From Streptomyces phaeofaciens (lineage in GTDB: Bacteria; Actinomycetota; Actinomycetes; Streptomycetales; Streptomycetaceae): a stretch of DNA of 64,000 bases. The stretch lies in NCBI RefSeq assembly GCF_014648915.1, contig NZ_BMSA01000005.1:248001-312000 (forward strand), read 5' to 3'. Position numbers and translations under genes: made by a program. This document shows positions 57,645-64,000 of this stretch, one piece after another; the first letter of the stretch is position 1, and each line of letters begins with the position of its first letter. Below the pieces are notes generated by a model that did not search any database, was not told the origin of the DNA, and worked only from the letters and a program-made list of their open reading frames with translations.

Positions 57645-59156
57645 TCAGCCGCCCGACAGGACCCTGACCAGGTCTTCTGCGGTCCGACAGCGGTCCAGCA
57701 GCGCCTTGACGTGATTTCGCGTTCCGCGTAGCGGTTCCAGGGTTGGAACGCGCTGGAGACTGTCGCGGCCGGGGAGGTCGAAGATGACCGAGTCCCAGGA
57801 GGCGGCGGCGACGTCGTCGGCGTACTGCTCCAGGCAGCGGCCGCGGAAGTAGGCGCGGGTGTCCTCCGGGGGCTTCGACTTCGCCCGTTCGACCTCCGCC
57901 TCGTCCAGGAGGCGTTTCATCTTCCCGCGGGCCGCGAGGCGGTTGTAGAGGCCCTTCTCGGCCCGTACGTCGGCGTACTGGAGGTCGACGAGGTGCAGGC
58001 GCGCGGCGTCCCAGTCGAGGCCGTCCCGGCGCCGGTAGCCCTCCATGAGCTCGCGCTTGGCGACCCAGTCCAGTTCGCCGGCCAGGCTCATGGGGTCGTT
58101 CTCGAGGCGGGTGAGGGTGTCCTCCCAGCGGGCGAGGACGTCCTTGGTCTGGTCGTCGGCGTCGGCGCCGAAGCGCTCCTCCACGTATTTGCGCGACAGC
58201 TCGTAGTACTCCATCTGGAGCTGGACCGCGGTCAGTGTCCGGCCGCTGCGGAGGGTGACCAGCCGTTTGAGGGTCGGGTCGTGGGAGACCTGGTGGAGGG
58301 TGCGTACGGGCTGGTCGACGGCGAGGTCCACGGCGATGAAGCCGTCCTCGATCATGGAGAGGACCAGGGCGGTCGTGCCCAGTTTGAGGTAGGTGGAGAT
58401 CTCGGAGAGGTTGGCGTCGCCGATGATCACATGGAGGCGGCGGTACTTCTCGGCGTCGGCGTGCGGTTCGTCGCGGGTGTTGATGATCGGGCGCTTCAGT
58501 GTCGTCTCCAGCCCGACCTCGACCTCGAAGTAGTCGGCGCGCTGGCTGAGCTGGAAGCCGTGTTCGTGGCCGTCCTGGCCGATGCCGACGCGGCCGGCGC
58601 CGGCGAAGACCTGGCGGGAGACGAAGAAGGGGGTGAGGTGGCGCACGATGTCCGAGAAGGCGGTCTCCCGCTTCATCAGGTAGTTCTCGTGCGTGCCGTA
58701 GGAGGCGCCCTTGTTGTCGGTGTTGTTCTTGTAGAGGTGGATGGGCTGGGCGCCGGGGAGCTGTGCGGCGCGTTCGGCCGCCTCGGCCATGATCCGCTCG
58801 CCGGCCTTGTCCCAGAGGACGGCGTCGCGGGGGTTGGTGACCTCGGGGGCGCTGTATTCGGGGTGCGCGTGGTCGACGTAGAGGCGGGCACCGTTGGTGA
58901 GGATGACGTTGGCGAGGCCGATGTCCTCGTCGGTGAGCTGGCTGGAGTCGGCGGCCTCGCGGGCGAGGTCGAAGCCTCGCGCGTCCCGCAGCGGGTTCTC
59001 CTCCTCGAAGTCCCAGCGGGCCCGGCGGGCCCGGTGCATCGCCGCCGCGTAGGCGTTGACGATCTGGGACGAGGTGAGCATGGCATTGGCATTGGGGTGG
59101 CCGGGGACGGAGATCCCGTACTCCGTCTCGATGCCCATTACTCGCCGTACGGTCAT
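57645..59156 (-). CDS. dop: Depupylase/deamidase Dop
   Basis: A 503-residue PafA paralogue that removes Pup from substrates, and deamidates Pup-Gln in species that need it. METAL-site Glu in IETEYG (9-14). The catalytic Asp is D95 in [14 protein letters not shown]. The Dop-loop insertion (about 42-72: [20 protein letters not shown] ...) is absent from PafA and identifies it as Dop. [17 protein letters not shown] and [28 protein letters not shown] are shared family blocks. The ATG at 59154-59156 has AAGGAGGG four bases upstream. Because Pup here already ends in Glu, its essential activity should be depupylation. It lies between arc and pup on the same strand. Confidence 0.97.
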   Translation of the reverse strand: MTVRRVMGIETEYGISVPGHPNANAMLTSSQIVNAYAAAMHRARRARWDFEEENPLRDARGFDLAREAADSSQLTDEDIGLANVILTNGARLYVDHAHPEYSAPEVTNPRDAVLWDKAGERIMAEAAERAAQLPGAQPIHLYKNNTDNKGASYGTHENYLMKRETAFSDIVRHLTPFFVSRQVFAGAGRVGIGQDGHEHGFQLSQRADYFEVEVGLETTLKRPIINTRDEPHADAEKYRRLHVIIGDANLSEISTYLKLGTTALVLSMIEDGFIAVDLAVDQPVRTLHQVSHDPTLKRLVTLRSGRTLTAVQLQMEYYELSRKYVEERFGADADDQTKDVLARWEDTLTRLENDPMSLAGELDWVAKRELMEGYRRRDGLDWDAARLHLVDLQYADVRAEKGLYNRLAARGKMKRLLDEAEVERAKSKPPEDTRAYFRGRCLEQYADDVAAASWDSVIFDLPGRDSLQRVPTLEPLRGTRNHVKALLDRCRTAEDLVRVLSGG

Positions 59157-59336
59157 GCGGCCCTCCTTGCCCGGCGGCACCCTCGGTCGTGGGCGCCGCT
59201 CAGATACCGGTGGTGCTCCGGTGCGTGTGCGGTGCCCGTCCCCGCAACTAGCGACCCGGCGGTACGGAAGAGCCTAGAACGCCTCTGCGCTGGTGGGGAG
59301 ATCATTTGCGTCATTGCCTTGCTCCGGCCGTGGCCT

Positions 59337-59382
59337 GAAAAACAGACGGCTGCGGGTACCCGGAAAGGGCACCCGCAGCCGC
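59337..59382 (-). terminator. Intrinsic terminator after arc
   Basis: GGCTGCGGGTGCCC and GGGTACCCGCAGCC form a long stem (about 59348-59380) with a short loop, followed on the minus strand by GTCTGTTTTT. It lies just downstream of the arc stop, separating arc from dop. Confidence 0.9.
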
Positions 59383-59390
59383 CCATGCTT

Positions 59391-61157
59391 TTACAGGTAC
59401 TGTCCGGTGTTGGCCACCGTGTCGATGGAGCGTCCGGTGTCCGCGCCCTGCTTTCCGGTGATCAGGGTACGGATGTACACGATCCGTTCGCCCTTCTTTC
59501 CGGAGATGCGGGCCCAGTCGTCGGGGTTGGTGGTGTTGGGCAGGTCCTCGTTCTCCTTGAACTCGTCCACGCATGCCTGGAGGAGGTGGGAGACGCGCAG
59601 GCCCTTCTGGCTCTTCTCGAGGAAGTCCTTGATCGCCATTTTCTTGGCGCGGCCGACGATGTTCTCGATCATGGCGCCGGAGTTGAAGTCCTTGAAGTAG
59701 AGGACTTCCTTGTCGCCGTTGGCGTAGGTGACTTCCAGGAAGCGGTTTTCCTCGGATTCGGTGTACATGTGTTCCACGGCCGTCTGGATCATGCTCTGGA
59801 CGGTGGTGGTCCGGTCGTCGCCGTGCTCTCCGAGGTCGTCGGAGTGCAGGGGGAGACGTTCGGTGAGGTACTTGCCGAAGATGTCCTTGGCGGCCTCGGC
59901 GTCCGGGCGCTCGATCTTGATCTTCACATCGAGGCGGCCGGGGCGGAGGATGGCCGGGTCGATCATGTCCTCGCGGTTGGAGGCACCGATGACGACCACG
60001 TTCTGGAGGCCTTCCACGCCGTCGATCTCGGCGAGCAGCTGCGGGACGATGGTGTTCTCCACGTCCGAGCTGACGCCGGAGCCTCGGGTACGGAAGAGCG
60101 ACTCCATCTCGTCGAAGAAGACGATGACGGGGGTGCCCTCGCTGGCCTTCTCGCGGGCTCGCTGGAAGACGAGGCGGATCTGCCGCTCGGTCTCGCCGAC
60201 GTACTTGTTGAGGAGCTCGGGGCCCTTGATGTTGAGGAAGAAGCTCTTGCCGGCGGCCACTCCGGTCACTTCGGCGACCTTTTTGGCCAGCGAGTTGGCG
60301 ACGGCCTTGGCGATGAGCGTCTTTCCGCATCCGGGGGGCCCGTAGAGCAGGACGCCCTTGGGCGGCCGCAGTTCGTGCTCCTTGAACAGGTCGGGGTAGA
60401 GGTAGGGGAGCTCGACCGCGTCGCGGATGGCCTCGATCTGGCCGCCGAGGCCGCCGATCTGCTCGTAGCCGATGTCCGGGACCTCTTCGAGGACGAGTTC
60501 CTCGACCTCGCTCTTGGGCACGATCTCGTAGACGTAGCCGGAGCGGGGTTCGAGCAGGAGGGCGTCGCCGGGGCGGATGGTGATGTCCAGCAGCGGCTCG
60601 GCGAGCCTGACCACCCGTTCCTCGTCGGTGTGCCCGATGACCAGGGCGCGCTCGCCGTCCTCGAGGATCTCCTTGAGGGTGACGATGTCCCCGACCCGCT
60701 CGTACTCCATGGCCTCGACCACGTTGAGCGCTTCGTTGAGCATCACTTCCTGGCCGCGCCGGAGCTCGTCGAGCTCGACGCTGGGGCTGACGTTCACCCG
60801 GAGCTTGCGGCCCCCGGTGAAGATGTCGGCCGTTCCGTCCTCGTTCGCCACGAGGAACACTCCGAAGCCGGCCGGCGGCTGCGCGAGCCGGTCGACTTCT
60901 TCCTTGAGGGCCACGATCTGGTCGCGGGCCTCACGGAGCGTGTTCGCGAGTCGCTCGTTCTGGGCGGACACGCCGGCCAGGTTGGTCTGCAGCTCGACGA
61001 TCCGCTCTTCGAGAATCCTCGTGTGCCGCGGAGAGTCGGCGAGCTTGCGTCGCAGGACGGCGATCTCCTGCTCAAGGTAAGCGATCTGCCCGGCCGGGTC
61101 GTCGGACCCTCGTCCCGGGCGGATGCCGCGGTTCATGTCGTCGTCGTGGGCTGCCAC
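59391..61157 (-). CDS. arc: Proteasome-associated AAA ATPase ARC/Mpa
   Basis: A 588-residue AAA protein that binds Pup, unfolds tagged proteins and feeds them to the 20S core. An N-terminal coiled coil (about 25-90: [33 protein letters not shown]) captures Pup; two OB domains (about 95-240) form the interdomain ring. The AAA domain has Walker A G-P-P-G-C-G-K-T (about 275) and Walker [10 protein letters not shown]. The C-terminus is T-G-Q-Y-L, the tail that docks in the alpha-ring pockets. I start it at GTG 61157 preceded by GGAGGTGAGG. It is first gene of the region on this strand, divergent from the ferredoxin gene. Confidence 0.97.
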   Translation of the reverse strand: MAAHDDDMNRGIRPGRGSDDPAGQIAYLEQEIAVLRRKLADSPRHTRILEERIVELQTNLAGVSAQNERLANTLREARDQIVALKEEVDRLAQPPAGFGVFLVANEDGTADIFTGGRKLRVNVSPSVELDELRRGQEVMLNEALNVVEAMEYERVGDIVTLKEILEDGERALVIGHTDEERVVRLAEPLLDITIRPGDALLLEPRSGYVYEIVPKSEVEELVLEEVPDIGYEQIGGLGGQIEAIRDAVELPYLYPDLFKEHELRPPKGVLLYGPPGCGKTLIAKAVANSLAKKVAEVTGVAAGKSFFLNIKGPELLNKYVGETERQIRLVFQRAREKASEGTPVIVFFDEMESLFRTRGSGVSSDVENTIVPQLLAEIDGVEGLQNVVVIGASNREDMIDPAILRPGRLDVKIKIERPDAEAAKDIFGKYLTERLPLHSDDLGEHGDDRTTTVQSMIQTAVEHMYTESEENRFLEVTYANGDKEVLYFKDFNSGAMIENIVGRAKKMAIKDFLEKSQKGLRVSHLLQACVDEFKENEDLPNTTNPDDWARISGKKGERIVYIRTLITGKQGADTGRSIDTVANTGQYL

Positions 61158-61400
61158 GGTCCTCACCTCCTCCAAGGGGAGCTGGACGCTTCCAGACCCT
61201 ACCTGGGTGGGTGTCGATTGAAACCCCTAGATCACAAAGACTGTCGAGGTGTGTCCGATCTTCACCCTTGCGCTCTCCCTCACGCCAGGGGAATACCCAC
61301 CGAACATGATTGGAAAGCGGCCGAGGGTAGGGTCGAAGTGTTCAACACCCGTCAGAGCCTGCATCGTTCCCGTGCGGCTCGGCACTAAACGGCAGGAGAC

Positions 61401-61706
61401 ATGAGCGTGCAGCAGGAGGCCGAAGTCGGCGGCGAGGCGCTGGAGGTCTGGATCGACCAGGATCTCTGTACCGGCGACGGCATCTGTGCCCAGTACGCGC
61501 CGGAGGTGTTCGAGCTGGACATCGACGGGCTGGCGTACGTGAAGAGCCCCGAGGACGAGCTGCTTCAGGACAAGGGGGCAACGGTGCCGGTGCCGTTGCC
61601 GCTGTTGATGGATGTGGTGGACTCGGCCCGGGAGTGTCCGGGCGACTGCATCCATGTACGTCGCGTTTCGGACAGGGTCGAGGTGTACGGCCCGGACGCG
61701 GAGTGA
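61401..61706 (+). CDS. 3Fe-4S-type ferredoxin
   Basis: A 101-residue acidic ferredoxin of the single-cluster type. Cys23 and Cys29 (C-T-G-D-G-I-C), then Cys79 and Cys83 (E-C-P-G-D-C-I). Asp26 stands where a fourth cluster Cys would be, which indicates a [3Fe-4S] cluster; one of C79/C83 serves the second site. An insertion (about 50-70) separates the two halves. Such ferredoxins feed electrons to P450s. No P450 is adjacent, the nearest being RarE more than 30 kb away. It is divergent from arc, with GGAG three bases before the ATG, and the 243-bp gap (61158-61400) holds both promoters. Confidence 0.88.
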   Translation: MSVQQEAEVGGEALEVWIDQDLCTGDGICAQYAPEVFELDIDGLAYVKSPEDELLQDKGATVPVPLPLLMDVVDSARECPGDCIHVRRVSDRVEVYGPDAE

Positions 61707-61725
61707 GCGGACCGGTACGCCCTGT

Positions 61726-61757
61726 CATGGTTGTCTGATTTCTCACAACCGACCATG
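61726..61757. terminator. Hairpin between the ferredoxin gene and the convergent secreted-protein gene
   Basis: CATGGTTGT (61726-61734) pairs with ACAACC and, after a 2-base bulge, CCATG (61745-61757). It lies 19 bases after the ferredoxin stop and immediately before the convergent stop. Confidence 0.6.
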
Positions 61758-61764
61758 GCCTGAT

Positions 61765-62337
61765 TCAGACGCTGTGGGCACCGGCGGGTGTCGAGCGGAC
61801 GAACATGTTGTCCTTCCACTGCCACTTGGCGCTGTCCTTGACGTCGGGGCAGCAACTGGGCACGTCCGACGACGAGTAGCCGAGGTAGGTCGCGAGCACG
61901 GCTCCGTCGGTGACGGAGAGACTCGTGACCGTGGTGCGGTCCTTCGGGTCCAGGAGGGTGGCGACCACGCGCGCGTGGCTGCTGTCGGCACTCTGTGTGA
62001 GCACGTACACACCGTCGGGCGGGGTGCCCATGGGGGCGTCGCAGTGGACCACGGCGACCGTCTCGGGCCTGCCGTCGCCGTCCAGGTCGCCGCTCGCGCG
62101 GCGCATCACGAGCTCGTCGACCGGTCCGCATTCGAGGGGGAAGTCGACGCCGGTGGTGGCGGGGGCGGTGGTGGTCGCCGGCGGGGCCCCCGGGGTGGCG
62201 GGCTGGGCGGCGGTGGCCGGTCGGGGCTGGAGGAGCGAGGAGAGGACCACGACACCCGCCACGGCGGTGGCGGTGGCGACCCAGTGGATCGGCCGGGTGT
62301 GGGTGTGGGCCAGTTCCGGTACGGCGGATTGCTGCAC
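61765..62337 (-). CDS. Membrane-anchored or secreted protein with an FG-GAP-like Asp-rich repeat
   Basis: A 190-residue protein. A single hydrophobic segment (about 18-36, HWVATATAVAGVVVLSSLL) acts as signal or anchor, followed by a Pro/Ala/Thr linker and an extracellular domain. That domain contains G-D-L-D-G-D-G-R-P-E, the calcium-binding-like loop of FG-GAP/integrin repeats, and at least four Cys (ECGP, HCD, SCCPD) that probably form disulfides. The function is not recognised. I start it at GTG 62337 with GGGAGA eight bases upstream; the frame extends further but the extra part looks like leader. It is isolated between a ferredoxin gene and trmI. Confidence 0.65.
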   Translation of the reverse strand: MQQSAVPELAHTHTRPIHWVATATAVAGVVVLSSLLQPRPATAAQPATPGAPPATTTAPATTGVDFPLECGPVDELVMRRASGDLDGDGRPETVAVVHCDAPMGTPPDGVYVLTQSADSSHARVVATLLDPKDRTTVTSLSVTDGAVLATYLGYSSSDVPSCCPDVKDSAKWQWKDNMFVRSTPAGAHSV

Positions 62338-62459
62338 TAGGAGCGTCTCCCGGGGTGGCTGTGCCGGTGGGGGCGGGGGGTGGCCAGCATCGTGCCATAC
62401 GTCACAGGGGGACGGAACGGCGGGGTACGGGATATCGGACGCCGCACGGCCCGGACGTG

Positions 62460-62528
62460 CAACGACAGGGCGCCGTGGCCGAGTTCCGGAGATGATCACG
62501 GGAACTCGGGCACGGCGCCCTGTCGTTG
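62460..62528 (-). terminator. Very strong terminator after trmI
   Basis: Arms of about 28 bp (62460-62487 and 62500-62528) are complementary at all but one or two positions. The stem begins CAACGACAGGGCGCCGTG and the loop is about 12 bases. It lies 20 bases past the trmI stop on the minus strand, without a T tract. Confidence 0.88.
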
Positions 62529-62547
62529 GAGTGGGGACGGGCCGCGG

Positions 62548-63450
62548 TCAGCGGCCGCTGCCGCCGTCGGCGTTGGGGCCGGTGTAGTCCTCGCCGTAGG
62601 CGCCCTTGGCGGGGCGGCGGCGGCGCATGGGCGGCTCGACGCCGTCGGCGAGGCGACGGGCGGTGAGCAGGAAGCCGGTGTGGCCGATCATCCGGTGGTC
62701 CGGGCGGACGGCCAGGCCCTCCACGTGCCAGTTGCGGATCATCGATTCCCAGGAGGTCGGCTCGTTGAAGGAGCCGATCTCGCGGATGGACTCGACGGTG
62801 CGGGCGAGCTGGGTGGTGGTGGCCACGTAGCAGCACAGGATGCCGCCGGGCACGAGCGCCTTGGAGACGGCCTCCAGGCATTCCCAGGGGGCGAGCATGT
62901 CGAGGATGACGCGGTCGACGTCGGTGTCGCTCAGGTTGTCCTGGAGGTCGCCGACGGTGAGCTGCCAGGCGGGGTGCGGGCCGCCGAAGTAGCGCTCCAC
63001 GTTCTGCTGGGCGATCTCGGCGAAGTCCTCGCGGCGCTCGTAGGAGTGCAGCATGCCCTGGTCGCCGATGGCGCGCAGCAGGAAGCTGCTGAGGGAGCCG
63101 GAGCCGACGCCGGCTTCGACGACGCGTGCGCCGGGGAAGATGTCGGCGAAGGCGAGGATCTGCCCCGCGTCCTTCGGGTAGACGACGGCTGCCCCGCGGG
63201 GCATGGAAAGGACGTAGTCGGGGAGCAGGGGGCGCAGCGCGAGGTAGGCGACGTTCCCGGTGGTGCGGACAACGCTGCCCTCGGGAGCGCCGATCAGCTC
63301 GTCGTGGGGGAAGGAACCCTTGTGGGTGTGGAAGTTCTTCCCGGCCTCGAGCGTGAACGTGTAGTGGCGGCCCTTGGGGTCGGTCAGCTGAACCTGGTCC
63401 CCGACCTTGAAGGGCCCGCGCCTGCGGGCGGCACCGGTCGGTTCGGACAT
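62548..63450 (-). CDS. trmI: tRNA (adenine-58-N1)-methyltransferase TrmI
   Basis: A 300-residue class I SAM-dependent methyltransferase. The N-terminal OB-like domain (FKVGDQVQLTDPKGRHYTFTLEAGKNFHTHKGSF) precedes the Rossmann domain, with SAM motif VVEAGVGSGSLSSFLL and the catalytic motif VILDMLAPWECLEAV. This enzyme modifies A58 of the T-loop of tRNAs and is proposed to stabilise them. Its closest named relative is M. tuberculosis Rv2118c. The C-terminus has a basic tail (MRRRRPAKGAYGEDYTGPN) usual in actinobacteria. The gene lies 44 bases downstream of the CBS membrane-protein gene on the same strand. Confidence 0.95.
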   Translation of the reverse strand: MSEPTGAARRRGPFKVGDQVQLTDPKGRHYTFTLEAGKNFHTHKGSFPHDELIGAPEGSVVRTTGNVAYLALRPLLPDYVLSMPRGAAVVYPKDAGQILAFADIFPGARVVEAGVGSGSLSSFLLRAIGDQGMLHSYERREDFAEIAQQNVERYFGGPHPAWQLTVGDLQDNLSDTDVDRVILDMLAPWECLEAVSKALVPGGILCCYVATTTQLARTVESIREIGSFNEPTSWESMIRNWHVEGLAVRPDHRMIGHTGFLLTARRLADGVEPPMRRRRPAKGAYGEDYTGPNADGGSGR

Positions 63451-63494
63451 GTGAACAGCCTACCGGCGTTTGGCGGGGCCGCCGACCACCGCTG

Positions 63495-64000
63495 TCAGTT
63501 GGGGCGGGCCATGGCCTTGACGAAGGCGCGTTCGACGTCGGCCGCGGAGAGGACGCCGTAGATCTCGCCGGTCTCCTCGACCACCAGGTACTCGGTGGCG
63601 GGGGTGGCGCGCAGGACGTCGAGGAGGTCCTCGCCGGCGAGTTCGGCGGAGACGCGCATGCCGTCGGTGAGGTCCTGGGCCAGGCCGCTGACGGCGACCC
63701 AGGGGCGGCGGTGCTCGGGTACGCCGACGATGGCGGCCTCGCGGACCAGGGAGAGGGGCTCGCCGTGGGCGTCGACGACGACGAGGGCGCGGGCTCCGGC
63801 GTCGTTGGCGCGGCGCAGGGCCTCGGAGAGGGGGGTGTCTGTCTCGACGGGCACGGCGCGGCGGGTCAGGGTGCGGGCGCGCAGGTCGGGGAGGTGTTCG
63901 CGCAGGCGGGCCATGCGCAGGCTGTTGCCGGCGCCGGTCCAGATGATCGCGGCGAGGATGGCGGCGAGCAGGGCGTCGGTGACGGTGTCCATGCCGACGC
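63495..64000 (-). CDS. C-terminal part of a CBS-domain membrane protein (probably M50 site-2 protease)
   Basis: The visible 168 residues run off the right edge; the open frame continues without a stop. A hydrophobic helix (DALLAAILAAIIWTG) is followed by GNSLRMARLREHLPDLRARTLTRRAVPV and a tandem CBS pair (PLSEALRRANDAGARALVVVDAHGEPLSLVRE ... VLRATPATEYLVVEETGEIYGVLSAADVERAFVKA). In actinobacteria a M50 intramembrane protease with this C-terminal CBS module is normally found next to trmI. The zinc motifs that would prove it (HExxH, LDG) lie outside the window, so the protease assignment is inference. Confidence 0.65.
   Translation of the reverse strand, partial: VGMDTVTDALLAAILAAIIWTGAGNSLRMARLREHLPDLRARTLTRRAVPVETDTPLSEALRRANDAGARALVVVDAHGEPLSLVREAAIVGVPEHRRPWVAVSGLAQDLTDGMRVSAELAGEDLLDVLRATPATEYLVVEETGEIYGVLSAADVERAFVKAMARPN

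Noticed and set aside
57993..61388. A 1131-codon plus-strand open frame opposite dop and arc
   Set aside because: It is Val/Gly/Leu-rich translation of the antisense strand of two well-identified genes, a GC-rich codon-bias artefact.
1..64000. tRNA, rRNA or insertion-sequence genes
   Set aside because: I looked for T-loop/CCA-like ends and for transposase motifs in the intergenic gaps and found none. A covariance search could still reveal a missed tRNA.

Overview
The window is a high-GC actinobacterial chromosome segment. Its gene order and content point to Streptomyces: a Pup-proteasome locus, a conservon, WYL regulators beside Tat genes, many GTG/TTG starts and ATGA/GTGA gene overlaps. As far as I recall, the order is broadly that of the S. 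coelicolor region from infC to the proteasome genes. No CRISPR array, insertion sequence, rRNA or tRNA was recognised.

Layout. (1) 1-8 kb: the 5' part of infC with an attenuator-like leader, small conserved genes, a secreted beta-lactamase-fold protein, a mycosin-like protease coupled to a Pro-rich membrane protein, and a PLP enzyme. (2) 8-13.1 kb: a glutamine-synthetase-like enzyme with aldehyde dehydrogenase and SDR on one side, and a GntR regulator with a gamma-glutamyl hydrolase on the other. This looks like a gamma-glutamylation route for amine or ethanolamine use. (3) 13-24.7 kb: LysR/TDT transporter pair, metal/corrinoid-binding protein, XRE-cupin regulator, glycine-betaine ABC operon, 5'-3' exonuclease, siderophore-interacting protein under an iron box, and a drug-type ABC exporter with a PadR regulator. 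(4) 24.8-40.5 kb: an APC permease, acetyltransferase, pseudouridine synthase, conservon cvn9 (rarA-E), then TetR + two DUF1989 proteins + biotin carboxylase + allophanate hydrolase, probably guanidine assimilation. (5) 40.5-50.7 kb: Ski2-like helicase, tatC/tatA, small membrane and zinc-ribbon proteins, pafC/pafB, two FKBPs, a lipoprotein and a secreted metalloprotease. (6) 51-61.2 kb: the Pup-proteasome locus (pafA, prcA, prcB, an endonuclease VII-like gene, pup, dop, arc), with an MFS/LacI pair inside it. (7) 61.4-64 kb: ferredoxin, secreted protein, trmI, and the C-terminal part of a CBS-domain membrane protein.

Most notable signals. A near-identical palindromic operator sits before the APC permease and, 9 kb away, before the DUF1989/carboxylase operon, linking uptake and catabolism under the adjacent TetR. 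The only TTA (bldA-dependent) codon I could find lies in rarC. The conservon P450 lacks the ExxR motif. A two-zinc-knuckle endonuclease VII-like gene is embedded between pup and prcB and overlaps the prcB start. The infC leader can form mutually exclusive terminator and antiterminator hairpins, and infC appears to start with AUC.
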